64,000 bases of DNA from JAJEFO01 sp022819605. GTDB taxonomy: Bacteria > Pseudomonadota > Alphaproteobacteria > Rhodobacterales > Rhodobacteraceae. The notes below the pieces were generated by a model. It saw only the letters and a list, made by a program, of their open reading frames with translations, was not told where the DNA came from and did not search any database. Each line of letters opens with the position of its first letter. Within the stretch, counting starts at the first letter, position 1. Location of the stretch: assembly GCA_965221545.1 (NCBI GenBank), contig OZ244901.1, forward strand, positions 1,860,001 to 1,924,000, given 5' to 3'. Of the stretch, positions 17,265 to 26,472 are shown one piece after another. Both the position numbers and the translations under genes were made by a program.

Positions 17265-18179
17265 TCAGCGGGACAGGCTTTTTCTGACGGCGTTGCCGAT
17301 TCGCCCGTCAAGAACGAGGAGCCCCGCTCCCAGTAGGGCGAAGCCGAGATAGGCGCCGGAAGTCAGGGCCTCATCCCTTGCCCAGGAGCCAAGCAGGATG
17401 GCGATGGGAGGAATCATCAAAGTCACGAGAAGCAAGTTGCCTGCTCCGGCTGCTGCCAGAATGCGGTAGTACAGTATGTAGGCTGCAGCCGTGGCTGCCA
17501 GCGCGAAGTAGGCAATTGCGGCCCAGGTAGAAAGGCTAAGGTCGAATTCAAGCGGTCCTTCGAGTGCGCGGGACAGCGGCAGCATGACAAGGGTGGAGCA
17601 AGTGAGCATGCCCGCCGCCGCGACGAGCGGCGACTGGTCCTGCAGCCTGGCGCGCGCCCAGCAGCCCGCGAAAGCATAGCTGATCGCTCCTCCGATGACG
17701 GCCAATTGCGCCAGGGATCGCAATTCGAGGCTGGCGAAATTCTGAAGCCCGATCGCGGTGGAAACGCCCAGAAAGCCGATCAGGACACCGATGGCCCGCC
17801 GCATTGTCAGGCGTTCGTCGGCAAAGAACAGCGCCGCGACAAGAACGGCCCAAATTGCCGACGTGGCGTTCAGAATCGCCGTCAGTCCGCTCTCGATGCT
17901 GAGCTGGCCCCAAGCCATCAGCGTGAACGGAATCACGTTGTTCAGGCATCCCATGACGAAGAACGCACTCCACGCACGAAGTGACCGAGGCACGGCGAGG
18001 CGACGTGCGGCCACTATGATCCAGAGCATGATCGATGCCCAGGTCACCCGGTGCGCAACAGAGGTGAGGAATCCGATTTCGTCGAGTGCCTCGCGAATCG
18101 CTAGAAACGAACCGCCCCAGAGAAGGGCGAGCAGCGCGAGGTCGATCCATGCACGTACGGGAATTCGATCTACGGTCAC
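17265..18179 (-). CDS. DMT family transporter (EamA type)
   Basis: The 304-residue inner-membrane protein contains two EamA repeats with about ten hydrophobic helices and the usual short positively charged C-terminus. The start is a GTG at 18179. EamA proteins export or import diverse metabolites; the substrate is not predictable here. A second EamA gene lies 187 bp upstream on the same strand, but the two are only distantly alike and not overlapping. Confidence 0.88.
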   Translation of the reverse strand: MTVDRIPVRAWIDLALLALLWGGSFLAIREALDEIGFLTSVAHRVTWASIMLWIIVAARRLAVPRSLRAWSAFFVMGCLNNVIPFTLMAWGQLSIESGLTAILNATSAIWAVLVAALFFADERLTMRRAIGVLIGFLGVSTAIGLQNFASLELRSLAQLAVIGGAISYAFAGCWARARLQDQSPLVAAAGMLTCSTLVMLPLSRALEGPLEFDLSLSTWAAIAYFALAATAAAYILYYRILAAAGAGNLLLVTLMIPPIAILLGSWARDEALTSGAYLGFALLGAGLLVLDGRIGNAVRKSLSR

Positions 18180-18366
18180 GCGAGCCGCCTATCCGCCGGC
18201 ACTGTTGAAAGCGACCCGAAAGTTGCTGAATTCCGTACTGTCCAGATTCGGCAAGGGAGGCCATGCCCGCACTGGTCCAAGGCGCGAGGCCGTTGCCGTC
18301 GTCAAGTCCCGCGCACGTTCTGCGGCGCGGCGATCTCCGGTTGAGCGTTGTCGCCTCTCGGGCCCG

Positions 18367-19275
18367 TCAAGCCCGGCGCCGGCCCTTGGTTTCGTTCAGC
18401 AGGTTCGCGTAGTTGCCGCCGAAAATCAGGGCGGCGCCAAGCAATACCCAGGCATCCAGTGGCTCGGCGTAGAAGAATGCACCGATGATCGCGATCGCGG
18501 GGAGGCGGACAAAGTCCATAGGCGTGACGACGATGGCCGGCGCGACCGCGAGCGCGTTGGTAATGCATGTGTGCGCCAAGAGCCCGCCGCACCCGAACAG
18601 AACCACCCAGGGCCAGGTCTGGGCCGAAGGCCAGGCGATGTCGCCGTCCCAGCCCGCAGTGAAAGTTCCCATGAACGCCTGCATGACGGTCAGCCAGAAG
18701 AGCACGCCAAAGACGGTTTCGGTCCGCATGAGCAGCTTGGTCCCGACGATCGAGCACGCGAAACCGATGGCTGCGGCTGCAGCCAGCACGAGTCCCAGCG
18801 CGTCGCCGCTTCCTTCAGGGCGGGCAACGCAGAGAACCCCGGCGAAGCCGAGAGCGACGGCCATGCCGCGAGCGCGGGTCAACCGCTCGCCTGCAAAGAC
18901 CAGCGCGAATATCACGACCCAGATCGGCGTCGTGAACTCCAGCGCAAAAAGTTGCGCAAGCGTGACCATAGACAGCGCGACATACCAGAGATTCTGGCCG
19001 GCGAAGTGTCCGATGTTGCGTACGAGGTGAAGCGGCAGCCGATCAAACCTGATTTCTCGGATCTTGCCGGTGGCACCGCCCACGGCGAGCACGATGGCAA
19101 GGCCAATGAAGGAGCGGTACATCATCACTTCGAAACTGTCGAGTTCGACGGCGGTGGCGCGGCCCGCGACCGCCATGGTCGAGAAGCTGACTACGGCGCC
19201 CGTCATCCACAGGGCAGCAAGAAGAGGTCTTGAATCGTCCGTCATGCGAGGCGCGTCCAGCTGGCTCTGAACCAC
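18367..19275 (-). CDS. DMT family transporter (EamA type)
   Basis: A second two-repeat EamA protein, 302 residues with about ten membrane helices. A GTG at 19275 is preceded by AGGAAAG at good spacing; an ATG at 19245 (MTDDSRPLLAALWM) is the alternative and would better match the usual short N-terminus. It lies between guaA and the other EamA gene, all on the minus strand. Substrate unknown. Confidence 0.88.
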   Translation of the reverse strand: MVQSQLDAPRMTDDSRPLLAALWMTGAVVSFSTMAVAGRATAVELDSFEVMMYRSFIGLAIVLAVGGATGKIREIRFDRLPLHLVRNIGHFAGQNLWYVALSMVTLAQLFALEFTTPIWVVIFALVFAGERLTRARGMAVALGFAGVLCVARPEGSGDALGLVLAAAAAIGFACSIVGTKLLMRTETVFGVLFWLTVMQAFMGTFTAGWDGDIAWPSAQTWPWVVLFGCGGLLAHTCITNALAVAPAIVVTPMDFVRLPAIAIIGAFFYAEPLDAWVLLGAALIFGGNYANLLNETKGRRRA

Positions 19276-19390
19276 GCTCTTTCCTGCCTGGACTGCCTCT
19301 CGCGACGGGAAGCCCCGGACGTGCAGAATTCCGGGAGACCAAGGGCTGAGATGCGCGGCGCCGGGGCGGGTCTCGAATTGCGCGCGGCAG

Positions 19391-20965
19391 CTATTCCCAT
19401 TCGATTGTTCCCGGGGGCTTCGAAGTGATGTCGTAGGTCACCCGGTTGATGCCCTGCACTTCGTTGATGATCCTGGTCGCGGTCTCTCCGAGGAATTCGT
19501 GGCTGAACGGGTAGTAGTCGGCGGTCATGCCGTCGACCGACGTGACTGCACGAAGAGTGCAGGCGTAGTCGTATGTTCGCCCGTCGCCCATGACGCCTAC
19601 AGTTCGTACGGGCAGGATCGCGGCATATGCCTGCCAGATCTCGTCGTAGAGCCCGTGGCGGCGGATCTGGTCGATGTAGACGGCGTCGGCCCGACGAAGG
19701 ATGTCAAGCTTGTCGCGCGTGATCTCACCGGGACACCGGATGGCAAGGCCGGGGCCAGGGAAGGGGTGGCGGCCGATGAACTCTTTTGGCAACCCGAGCT
19801 CTCGGCCGAGGGCGCGGACTTCGTCCTTGAACAGCTCGCGGAGCGGCTCAACGAGTTGAAGGCCCATCCTTTCCGGCAGGCCGCCCACGTTGTGGTGCGA
19901 CTTGATGGTGGCAGACGGTCCTCCGGAAAAGCTCACCGACTCGATGACGTCGGGATAGAGCGTTCCCTGGGCCAGGAATTCCACGCCGTCAATCTCGTCG
20001 GCGCACTTCTGGAACACGTCGATGAATAGCCCGCCGATGATCTTTCGCTTGGTTTCCGGGTCGCTCTGGCCGTCCAGGGCGGAAAGGAAGAGTTCGGCTT
20101 CGTCTGCGTGGATCAGCGGAATGTTGTAGTGGTCGCGGAACATCGTGACGACCTCTTCGGCCTCGTTCTGGCGAAGCAGGCCGTGATCGACAAAGACGCA
20201 TGTGAGATGGTCGCCGATCGCCTCGTGGATCAGCACCGCTGCAACCGAACTGTCGACGCCGCCTGACAGCCCGCAAATCACGCGCGCGTCGCCGACCTGC
20301 TCGCGGACCTTCCGGACCGCCTCGGTTTTGTAGCTTGCCATGGTCCAGTCGCCCGTGAAACCTGCGAGCCGAACGAAATTTTCGAAGAACCTTGCGCCCT
20401 TCGGGGTGTGGTGCACTTCCGGATGGAACTGGACCGCGTAGAAGTCCCTGTCCGTGTCCGCGACGATCGCGAACGGCGCATTCGGTGACGTGCCGAATGA
20501 CTCGAAGCCCGGCGCAAGCTTGGAGACGTGGTCTCCATGACTCATCCAGACCTGTTCGCGGCCGACGTCGAACCAGCCCTCCAGAACCGAAAGCGTGCCG
20601 CGGGGCTCGACGAAGGCGCGACCGAACTCGGCAGTGCCGCCTCCGCCCGAGATCTTGCCTCCTTCGACCGTGCCGCCGAGCATGTCCATCATGACCTGCT
20701 GACCATAGCAAATGCCGAGAATCGGTACGCCGGTTTCAAAGACGCTCACAGGCGGTCGCGGTGCGTCGCCATTCAGGACGCTGGCGGGTCCACCCGAGAA
20801 GATCACTGCCCTTGGTGCAAATTCCCGCAGAAACGCTTCGGTCACATTCTGGAACGGATGAATTTCGCAATAGACGTTCAACTCGCGCAGCCGTCGCGCG
20901 ATGAGCTGGGTCACCTGGCTGCCGAAGTCCACCACAAGCAGGCGTTGGTGAGGGGAAGCGGGCAT
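19391..20965 (-). CDS. guaA: GMP synthase (glutamine-hydrolysing)
   Basis: GuaA makes GMP from XMP, ATP and glutamine. The 524-residue protein has the class I amidotransferase domain with nucleophile Cys86 (GICYGQQ) and the His181/Glu183 pair in VQFHPEVHHT. The ATP pyrophosphatase P-loop SGGVDSS lies at 234-240, and the C-terminal dimerisation domain ends in TIEWE. All key residues are present and the length is standard. It is divergent from the mttB-like gene. Confidence 0.98.
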   Translation of the reverse strand: MPASPHQRLLVVDFGSQVTQLIARRLRELNVYCEIHPFQNVTEAFLREFAPRAVIFSGGPASVLNGDAPRPPVSVFETGVPILGICYGQQVMMDMLGGTVEGGKISGGGGTAEFGRAFVEPRGTLSVLEGWFDVGREQVWMSHGDHVSKLAPGFESFGTSPNAPFAIVADTDRDFYAVQFHPEVHHTPKGARFFENFVRLAGFTGDWTMASYKTEAVRKVREQVGDARVICGLSGGVDSSVAAVLIHEAIGDHLTCVFVDHGLLRQNEAEEVVTMFRDHYNIPLIHADEAELFLSALDGQSDPETKRKIIGGLFIDVFQKCADEIDGVEFLAQGTLYPDVIESVSFSGGPSATIKSHHNVGGLPERMGLQLVEPLRELFKDEVRALGRELGLPKEFIGRHPFPGPGLAIRCPGEITRDKLDILRRADAVYIDQIRRHGLYDEIWQAYAAILPVRTVGVMGDGRTYDYACTLRAVTSVDGMTADYYPFSHEFLGETATRIINEVQGINRVTYDITSKPPGTIEWE

Positions 20966-21161
20966 GGCCTCGGAATAGGTCTGCTCGGGGAAAGTGACAA
21001 GAGGCGGTCCTGTCTCGCGGGCGCCGGCGGGTGAGCATTCAAGGTTGCCACGTGTGCGGGTCCGACATGTCGCTTTCCTGTGGCAGAGGACGCAATTTGC
21101 CTGAATGCTCAGGCCGCTTCATGCGAAGTGACTGAGTGACTTGGGAACTGGAGCAGGTTCT

Positions 21162-22700
21162 ATGGCGGATGGCAGAGTCAGGCGTGGCCGTGGTGGTGGT
21201 GCCGCCCGGAGAGCGGAACGAACGGCAGTTCGGATGGAGGCGGCGAAGTACATCGAGCGACGGGTGCCAAACCTCGAGATCCTGGACGAGGAAGCGCTTC
21301 AGATCATCGAATCCAATGCTGAGGGGATCCTGGAGGAGATCGGGGTCGTCTTCGCGGAGAATCCGGCGGCGCTCGATCGCTGGCGCGATGCGGGCGCAGA
21401 TGTCATTGGCGACCGTGTGCGCTTGCCGAAGGGCCTCGCCCGGGAGCTATGCAGCTTGGCGCCGTCGAGCTACGTCCAGCATGCCCGAAATTCCGAGCGC
21501 AACGTCGAGGTCGGCGGCGACAACCTCGTGCTGGCACCCGTCTACGGCCCGCCTTTCGTGCGCGACGTGGCAGGCGGGCGACGCTACGCGACGATCGAGG
21601 ACTTCAGGAACTTCGTGCGCCTGGGTTACGTCTCGAAGTGGCTGCATCATTCCGGTGGCACGGTTTGCGAGCCTACCGACGTGCCAGTCAACGTCCGCCA
21701 TCTCGACATGCTCCATGCCCACATGACGCTTTCCGACAAGCCGTTCATGGGGTCCGTGACCGAACCGCATCGGGCAAGGGATTCGGTCGAGATGTGCGAG
21801 ATTCTGTTCGGAAAGGAATTCGTGTCCAAAAACACGGTGATGACGTCCCTCATCAACGTCAACTCGCCGCTCACCTTTGACAACACGATGATGGGGGCCA
21901 TGGAGGTCTATGCAGCGGCAAACCAGGCCTCGATCCTCTCGCCGTTCATCGTCGGTGGGGCAATGTCGCCGGTTTCCGTCGCTGGCACGTTGACGCAGGT
22001 GACGGCGGAGGTGCTGGCAGGCGTTGCCTACAGCCAGCTTGTTCGCAAGGGCGCGCCGGTCATCGCGGGAACGTTCGTCGCGTCGATCGACATGAATTCC
22101 GGCGCGCCGACTTTCGGTACGCCAGAAGCTGCCCAGGTCACGCTCGGCATGGGACAGATCGTGCGCAGGATGAACCTGCCCTATCGGTCCGCAGGCGCCT
22201 TCTGCGGCTCGAAGCTTCCCGACGCACAGGCGGCATACGAAAGCGCGAACAGCCTCAACATCGGGCTTCTCTCAGGCGTGAACTTCATGCTGCATGCAGC
22301 TGGCTGGCTGGAGGGCGGGCTGGTGGCAAGTTTCGAGAAGTTCGTCATGGACGTCGACCAGTTGGGCATCCTGCACAAGCTGGCGGAGGGAATCGACGTG
22401 TCGGAGAACGGCCAGGGGATGGACGCGATGCGCGAGGTCGGGCCGGGCGGACACTATCTGGGTTGCGCCCATACGCAGGCGAATTTCCAGACTGCGTTCT
22501 GGCGCAGCGACCTTCTGGACTACAAGCCGTTCGAAACCTGGGCAGAAGAAGGCGGACGCGACACACAAGCGCTTGCGACCGAACGCGTTGCGACGCTGAT
22601 TGCACATTACGAACAGCCGGCAATCGACCCGGGCATCGCGGAGGGGCTGGAGGCATTTGTTGCGGAGAGGAAAGCAACCGCGCCCGAGGCATTTTCGTGA
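21162..22700 (+). CDS. Trimethylamine methyltransferase family protein (MttB-like, non-pyrrolysine)
   Basis: MttB-family enzymes pass a methyl group from a quaternary or tertiary amine to a corrinoid protein. The 512-residue protein covers the whole family, with conserved segments such as YASKGAPV-like LVRKGAPVIAG and the C-terminal GPGGHYLGCAHT. There is no in-frame UAG, so it belongs to the large group lacking pyrrolysine, some of which demethylate glycine betaine, proline betaine or carnitine. The ATG at 21162, after GGAGCAGG, is preferred to a TTG at 21141. No corrinoid protein, reductive activase or second methyltransferase is nearby, so its partners must be elsewhere. Confidence 0.88.
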   Translation: MADGRVRRGRGGGAARRAERTAVRMEAAKYIERRVPNLEILDEEALQIIESNAEGILEEIGVVFAENPAALDRWRDAGADVIGDRVRLPKGLARELCSLAPSSYVQHARNSERNVEVGGDNLVLAPVYGPPFVRDVAGGRRYATIEDFRNFVRLGYVSKWLHHSGGTVCEPTDVPVNVRHLDMLHAHMTLSDKPFMGSVTEPHRARDSVEMCEILFGKEFVSKNTVMTSLINVNSPLTFDNTMMGAMEVYAAANQASILSPFIVGGAMSPVSVAGTLTQVTAEVLAGVAYSQLVRKGAPVIAGTFVASIDMNSGAPTFGTPEAAQVTLGMGQIVRRMNLPYRSAGAFCGSKLPDAQAAYESANSLNIGLLSGVNFMLHAAGWLEGGLVASFEKFVMDVDQLGILHKLAEGIDVSENGQGMDAMREVGPGGHYLGCAHTQANFQTAFWRSDLLDYKPFETWAEEGGRDTQALATERVATLIAHYEQPAIDPGIAEGLEAFVAERKATAPEAFS

Positions 22701-22856
22701 TGCACTGACGCGTCTCAAGGCGACAATGACGCGACCTGCGCGATCATTGCATGACGCCAACAGCCCGCCTGCCTGTAGAATGCGCTCCCCAACAGTGACC
22801 GATCCAGTCGCCAGTGCTGGCGTCAAGGCAATTTGGTCGTCAAGTCACGCGATGCC

Positions 22857-22878
22857 GCTCCGGGTCTCTGTCCGGAGC
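22857..22878. terminator. Hairpin between convergent genes
   Basis: GCTCCGG (22857-22863) pairs with CCGGAGC (22872-22878) around an 8-nt loop, just before the end of the convergent mechanosensitive channel gene. It may act as a shared terminator for it and the mttB-like gene, although no T-tract follows. Confidence 0.4.
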
Positions 22879-22894
22879 GTCGGTTCCGCCGCAC

Positions 22895-24220
22895 TCACGG
22901 AGGCCGTTCGGAAATCTCGGGCGACAGGCGAATGCTGCTCGATTTCAAATGCAGGTCGCGCTGCGGGAAAGGGACCTGGATGCCGTGTTCGCGGAACAGG
23001 TCCCAGACCTGCAGCAGAACCTCGCTGATGACGTTGGCACGGCCCTTGGCCGGGTCATCGATCCAGATGCGGATCTCGAGGTCTATCGCGCTCTCTCCGA
23101 AACCTCGGAGCAGGCATCGGGGTGGCGGGTCGTCCAGCACCCGCTCGACGGCCGCCGACGCCTCGCGGCACAGCTCCATCGCGAGCCGCACATCGCAGGA
23201 GTAGGAAATTCCGACCGGGATGCAGAGCCGCACCGCCTTGTCGCTGTGCGACCAGTTTTCGACACGCTGAGTGATCAGCTCTTCGTTCGGAATGAGATAC
23301 TCGACGCCGTCGCGTGTTCGGACCGCCGCGTAGCGCGCACCAAGCGAAGCGACCCAGCCATAGGTGTTGCCAACCGCAATGACGTCATTCGGCTTGATCG
23401 ACTTGTCCATCAGCAGCAGGAGGCCGCTGATCAGGTTGGACACGATCTTCTGCAGGCCGATCCCCACGCCGATGCCGAGCGCGCCGCCGAACACAGTGAG
23501 CGCCGTGAGATCGATTCCCAGGCTGCCGATGGCGACCAGGAAAGCAAAGGTCACGAGCACGATCTTGACGATCTTGGAAACCAGCACCTGGACCGTTGGC
23601 GTAAGGTTCTCCGACCGCTTGATCTGCCTCTCGAGAAGGTTGGAAATCACCAGCACCATCCACAGCAGAACCCCCAGGGCCAGGGTACCTTTCGCTATGG
23701 CGAGCAGCGAAATTCGTACCTGTCCGAAGGTCATCCCGATGCCGTCGAGCAAGGTGATCGTCGCGTCAAACAGCCCCAAGGCGACCAGCGCGGCGAATAT
23801 CCATGCGATCCACGCAACCAGCCGGGCCACGAGGTCGTTGCTGATGAACCCCGAAACCAGCCGGATCGCCACCCAGGCGCCGGCAAGGCTCGCCGCGATC
23901 TGAGTGAGGCGATAGCCGAATAGTTGCGATTGCGCTCCTGCCTCGACGGCAATCCACAGGAACACGAGGACGACGATCGGCGTGGACAGTGCAGAGAGAC
24001 GATCGACGAAGCCATGCAACTCGGCATGCCGCGTTTGGATCCTTGATGCCGAATCGATGGCGCGGCGCAGTCGCGGGCCCAGCATTCGGCCGAGCAGCAG
24101 CGCCAGCAGGATCAGCCCCGCCTGGGCCGCGTTATCGGCCGACAGCACGTCGGTGACGAACCACTCTTCGAGGCCGGCGCGGAATTCTGGAAGATTCAGG
24201 CTCTGGATAATGGCGTTCAT
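22895..24220 (-). CDS. Mechanosensitive ion channel, MscS family
   Basis: MscS-type channels open under membrane tension and release solutes on osmotic downshock. The 441-residue protein has about five hydrophobic segments (residues 30-230), the MscS pore helix region (ALTVFGGALGIGVGIGLQ near 260), the beta domain (VIAVGNTYGWV) and an alpha/beta C-terminal domain. Extra N-terminal helices make it longer than E. coli MscS. It starts 30 bp after the DUF1302-like gene, so it is likely the last member of that operon. ATG at 24220 is preferred; 24241 is the alternative. Confidence 0.88.
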   Translation of the reverse strand: MNAIIQSLNLPEFRAGLEEWFVTDVLSADNAAQAGLILLALLLGRMLGPRLRRAIDSASRIQTRHAELHGFVDRLSALSTPIVVLVFLWIAVEAGAQSQLFGYRLTQIAASLAGAWVAIRLVSGFISNDLVARLVAWIAWIFAALVALGLFDATITLLDGIGMTFGQVRISLLAIAKGTLALGVLLWMVLVISNLLERQIKRSENLTPTVQVLVSKIVKIVLVTFAFLVAIGSLGIDLTALTVFGGALGIGVGIGLQKIVSNLISGLLLLMDKSIKPNDVIAVGNTYGWVASLGARYAAVRTRDGVEYLIPNEELITQRVENWSHSDKAVRLCIPVGISYSCDVRLAMELCREASAAVERVLDDPPPRCLLRGFGESAIDLEIRIWIDDPAKGRANVISEVLLQVWDLFREHGIQVPFPQRDLHLKSSSIRLSPEISERPP

Positions 24221-24250
24221 CAAGTCGACCCTACCATTCACTGGTACAAG

Positions 24251-25678
24251 TCAGAAATGAAAATTGAGCGTGGCAAACAGCCGGTCATTGTTCCCGATTC
24301 CGCGAAATGGCGTCTGTTCACCCGACTGGTAGGCGACCAGTCCGGTCGACAACTGAAGCGCATCGCTCCAGGCGTAGTCGAACTGGAGCCTGCGAACGGC
24401 ACCAAGTTCGCCGGTTGCCCCGAATGTCAGCGCAAGGAACTTGGCGTCAAGCGTATCGTTCAGGAAGGATCGCTGGATTCGGAGACCGGTTGCCGGTTCG
24501 TTGCGCCGACGGTCATCGGGCATCGACGCAAGGCGGTCGTCAAAGTCAGGAATGTGGTGAATCCGGGCTTCCAGGGCGATGTCGGTATCGGCAATTCCGG
24601 AATACTCGACACCTGCCAGCGCGGTCAGGCGCGAGAATTTTCGCGTGCTCACTCCGGAAAAGCGCAGCCCGGTGAGCAATGCCGCTTCCGCCTTGATGAG
24701 CCAGCTGCCGCGCACGAGATTTCCGGCCGCTCCTGCCATCGTGATCCAGTTGTGGTGCAGCCGCGGCTCTCCGGAAGTCGTTGCCGATAGGTGCGGACGG
24801 TCGTCGAACATGCGTGCGGCGTAAAGGGAAATGTCCCAACCCGGAAACGTGCCATTCAGCGCCAATGCCAGTTCAGGCGCGCCGAACGAGTCGTCCGGCG
24901 ATGCGCGTGGCGGCAGTGATCCCGTGCCGACGAAGAAGTCGCTGCCGGGCACGGGAAGCTTGTCGAAGCGGCGTTCGGGAATGGCGATCATGCTGATGGA
25001 CCAAGGTTCCGCGTAGTGATCCAGCCGAAGTGCCGTGACCGGCAACCGATGGTCCTTGATATCGGTCAGGCCTGGCAGGCGGTTGTCGACGGGATTGAGC
25101 ACGTCCGCCGCACGAAAGAGCTCCGACCTGCCCCAGGCCAGGATCTGACGGCCGAAAGTGAGGTCGAATTGCTCCGAAACCGGTCCCAGCAAAAAGAATT
25201 CGTCGATTTCCGCCTCACGTCCGTAGGCGTCGGAAAACTCCGGAAGACGGTCTCTCCCGTCGATTGTCCCGTTGGCCGTCGGGTCGAGCCAGAGATGGCC
25301 TTCGAGGCGGGCTTTCCAGGCGGGTCCGAGCCTGACGTCCGCTTCGAGATCCAGCCGCGACTGCATCGAGGACAGGCCGCGATGATCAATGCCGGACGGC
25401 GGCGGGGCATCATGGGCGACATTGACCACGAACCGCTGGCTGAGTCGCCCTCCGAACCGAAGCCGGGCGGGCGGCTCTTCGGCAAGGGGCGGCTGCGCCG
25501 ACGCCGGGCCGACATCAGTGTCGAAGCCCTCCAGGACAGCCTGGATGTCATCCGGCGGTTGAAACGCCGGCGCATCACCGAAGCCTTCAAGGACACGGTC
25601 GAGTTCACCCTGTGCGGAGACCGGGCCAGCTGCAAGGATCATGACAAGGACGGCCCGAAGTGTCATGGCAACGTTCAA
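24251..25678 (-). CDS. DUF1302-like outer-membrane beta-barrel protein
   Basis: The 475-residue protein has a signal peptide (cleavage near VSAQ, about residue 22), a Pro-rich acidic linker, and a long alternating hydrophobic region ending in an aromatic residue (TLNFHF), as expected for an outer-membrane barrel. Segments such as FGRQILAWGRSELFRAADVLNPVD are characteristic of the DUF1302 and related families, which occur beside MMPL/RND exporters. It overlaps the LolA-like gene by 4 bp (ATGA). Its role may be as the outer-membrane part of an export system for a hydrophobic compound (inference). Confidence 0.75.
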   Translation of the reverse strand: MNVAMTLRAVLVMILAAGPVSAQGELDRVLEGFGDAPAFQPPDDIQAVLEGFDTDVGPASAQPPLAEEPPARLRFGGRLSQRFVVNVAHDAPPPSGIDHRGLSSMQSRLDLEADVRLGPAWKARLEGHLWLDPTANGTIDGRDRLPEFSDAYGREAEIDEFFLLGPVSEQFDLTFGRQILAWGRSELFRAADVLNPVDNRLPGLTDIKDHRLPVTALRLDHYAEPWSISMIAIPERRFDKLPVPGSDFFVGTGSLPPRASPDDSFGAPELALALNGTFPGWDISLYAARMFDDRPHLSATTSGEPRLHHNWITMAGAAGNLVRGSWLIKAEAALLTGLRFSGVSTRKFSRLTALAGVEYSGIADTDIALEARIHHIPDFDDRLASMPDDRRRNEPATGLRIQRSFLNDTLDAKFLALTFGATGELGAVRRLQFDYAWSDALQLSTGLVAYQSGEQTPFRGIGNNDRLFATLNFHF

Positions 25679-26472
25679 AGGCCCTTTTCGAGCTGTCGCA
25701 GGGTGAAGAGATCCTCGTCCAGGTTCTGGTTGTAGCGGACGTCTTCGAAACGCAGCACGGTGCGATGCAGCGTCTTCTCGTTCCTCACGGTGCGCATGTC
25801 GAGCTCGACGCGGGTCCAGATGCCGTCGATGCGCTCCAGCCCCGTGATGTCCAGGTATTTCAACTGGCCGCCCTTCGTCAGCCAGTGGACTGCCCGAACC
25901 ACCACGTCGATGTCCTTGCGGACAAACACCACCGACTTCGCATAGCCGTAGCGCTCCCTGACTGCTGCCGAGGCCGGCGTTGCCTCGATGAGCCAGGCCG
26001 CCTCGCCGCGCACGTCTCGTTCACCCAGAAGCCTGTAGCTCCACTCCTCTGTCACGCGCCGGGTCATGTCCGCAAAGGAGAAGTCGGTGCCCATGAATGA
26101 CTGTGACTTGCTGGATCCGGCGATCCGCTTTGTCTTTCGCAGCTCGGGCAGATAGAGCCATTGGTCGTCATCCCGGTCCGGGTCGCGGAAATCATGGGTC
26201 AGGAATCCCGTGTTGCGCACATTTGCGGGCGAAAGAAAGAACATGAGGTTGAGGGTATCCCGGCCCCGATCCTTAAGGAATGTCTGAAGCCGGCGCGTTC
26301 TGGTGCTGCCGTCACGATCGATCAGCGTCATGGACATGCGGGCGGTGCGATTGTCGCCGTCGTCTACGGCATCGACCTGCCGCATGATCTCCAGCGCCCG
26401 ATCGTCGGCCGCCAGCGCCGCTGAAATCGGCAGGAACATGCAGGCGATCAGGACAGATAGGGCTTTCCTCAT
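25675..26472 (-). CDS. Outer membrane lipoprotein-sorting-like protein (LolA-like fold)
   Basis: The 265-residue periplasmic protein has a signal peptide (about 1-21, ending ALAA) and a LolA-like beta-sheet domain. The conserved block DDQWLYLPELRKTKRIAG and MGTDFSFADMTRR identify the uncharacterised LolA-like family often annotated as outer membrane lipoprotein-sorting protein. These are usually coded between an RND exporter and a barrel protein, as here. It overlaps both neighbours by 4 bp, so the three proteins are probably made together and may form one lipid- or hydrophobe-moving system. Confidence 0.82.
   Translation of the reverse strand: MRKALSVLIACMFLPISAALAADDRALEIMRQVDAVDDGDNRTARMSMTLIDRDGSTRTRRLQTFLKDRGRDTLNLMFFLSPANVRNTGFLTHDFRDPDRDDDQWLYLPELRKTKRIAGSSKSQSFMGTDFSFADMTRRVTEEWSYRLLGERDVRGEAAWLIEATPASAAVRERYGYAKSVVFVRKDIDVVVRAVHWLTKGGQLKYLDITGLERIDGIWTRVELDMRTVRNEKTLHRTVLRFEDVRYNQNLDEDLFTLRQLEKGL

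Noticed and set aside
17758..19233. 491-codon plus-strand ORF across two transporters
   Set aside because: Shadow of two EamA genes on the minus strand, which have clear membrane helices.
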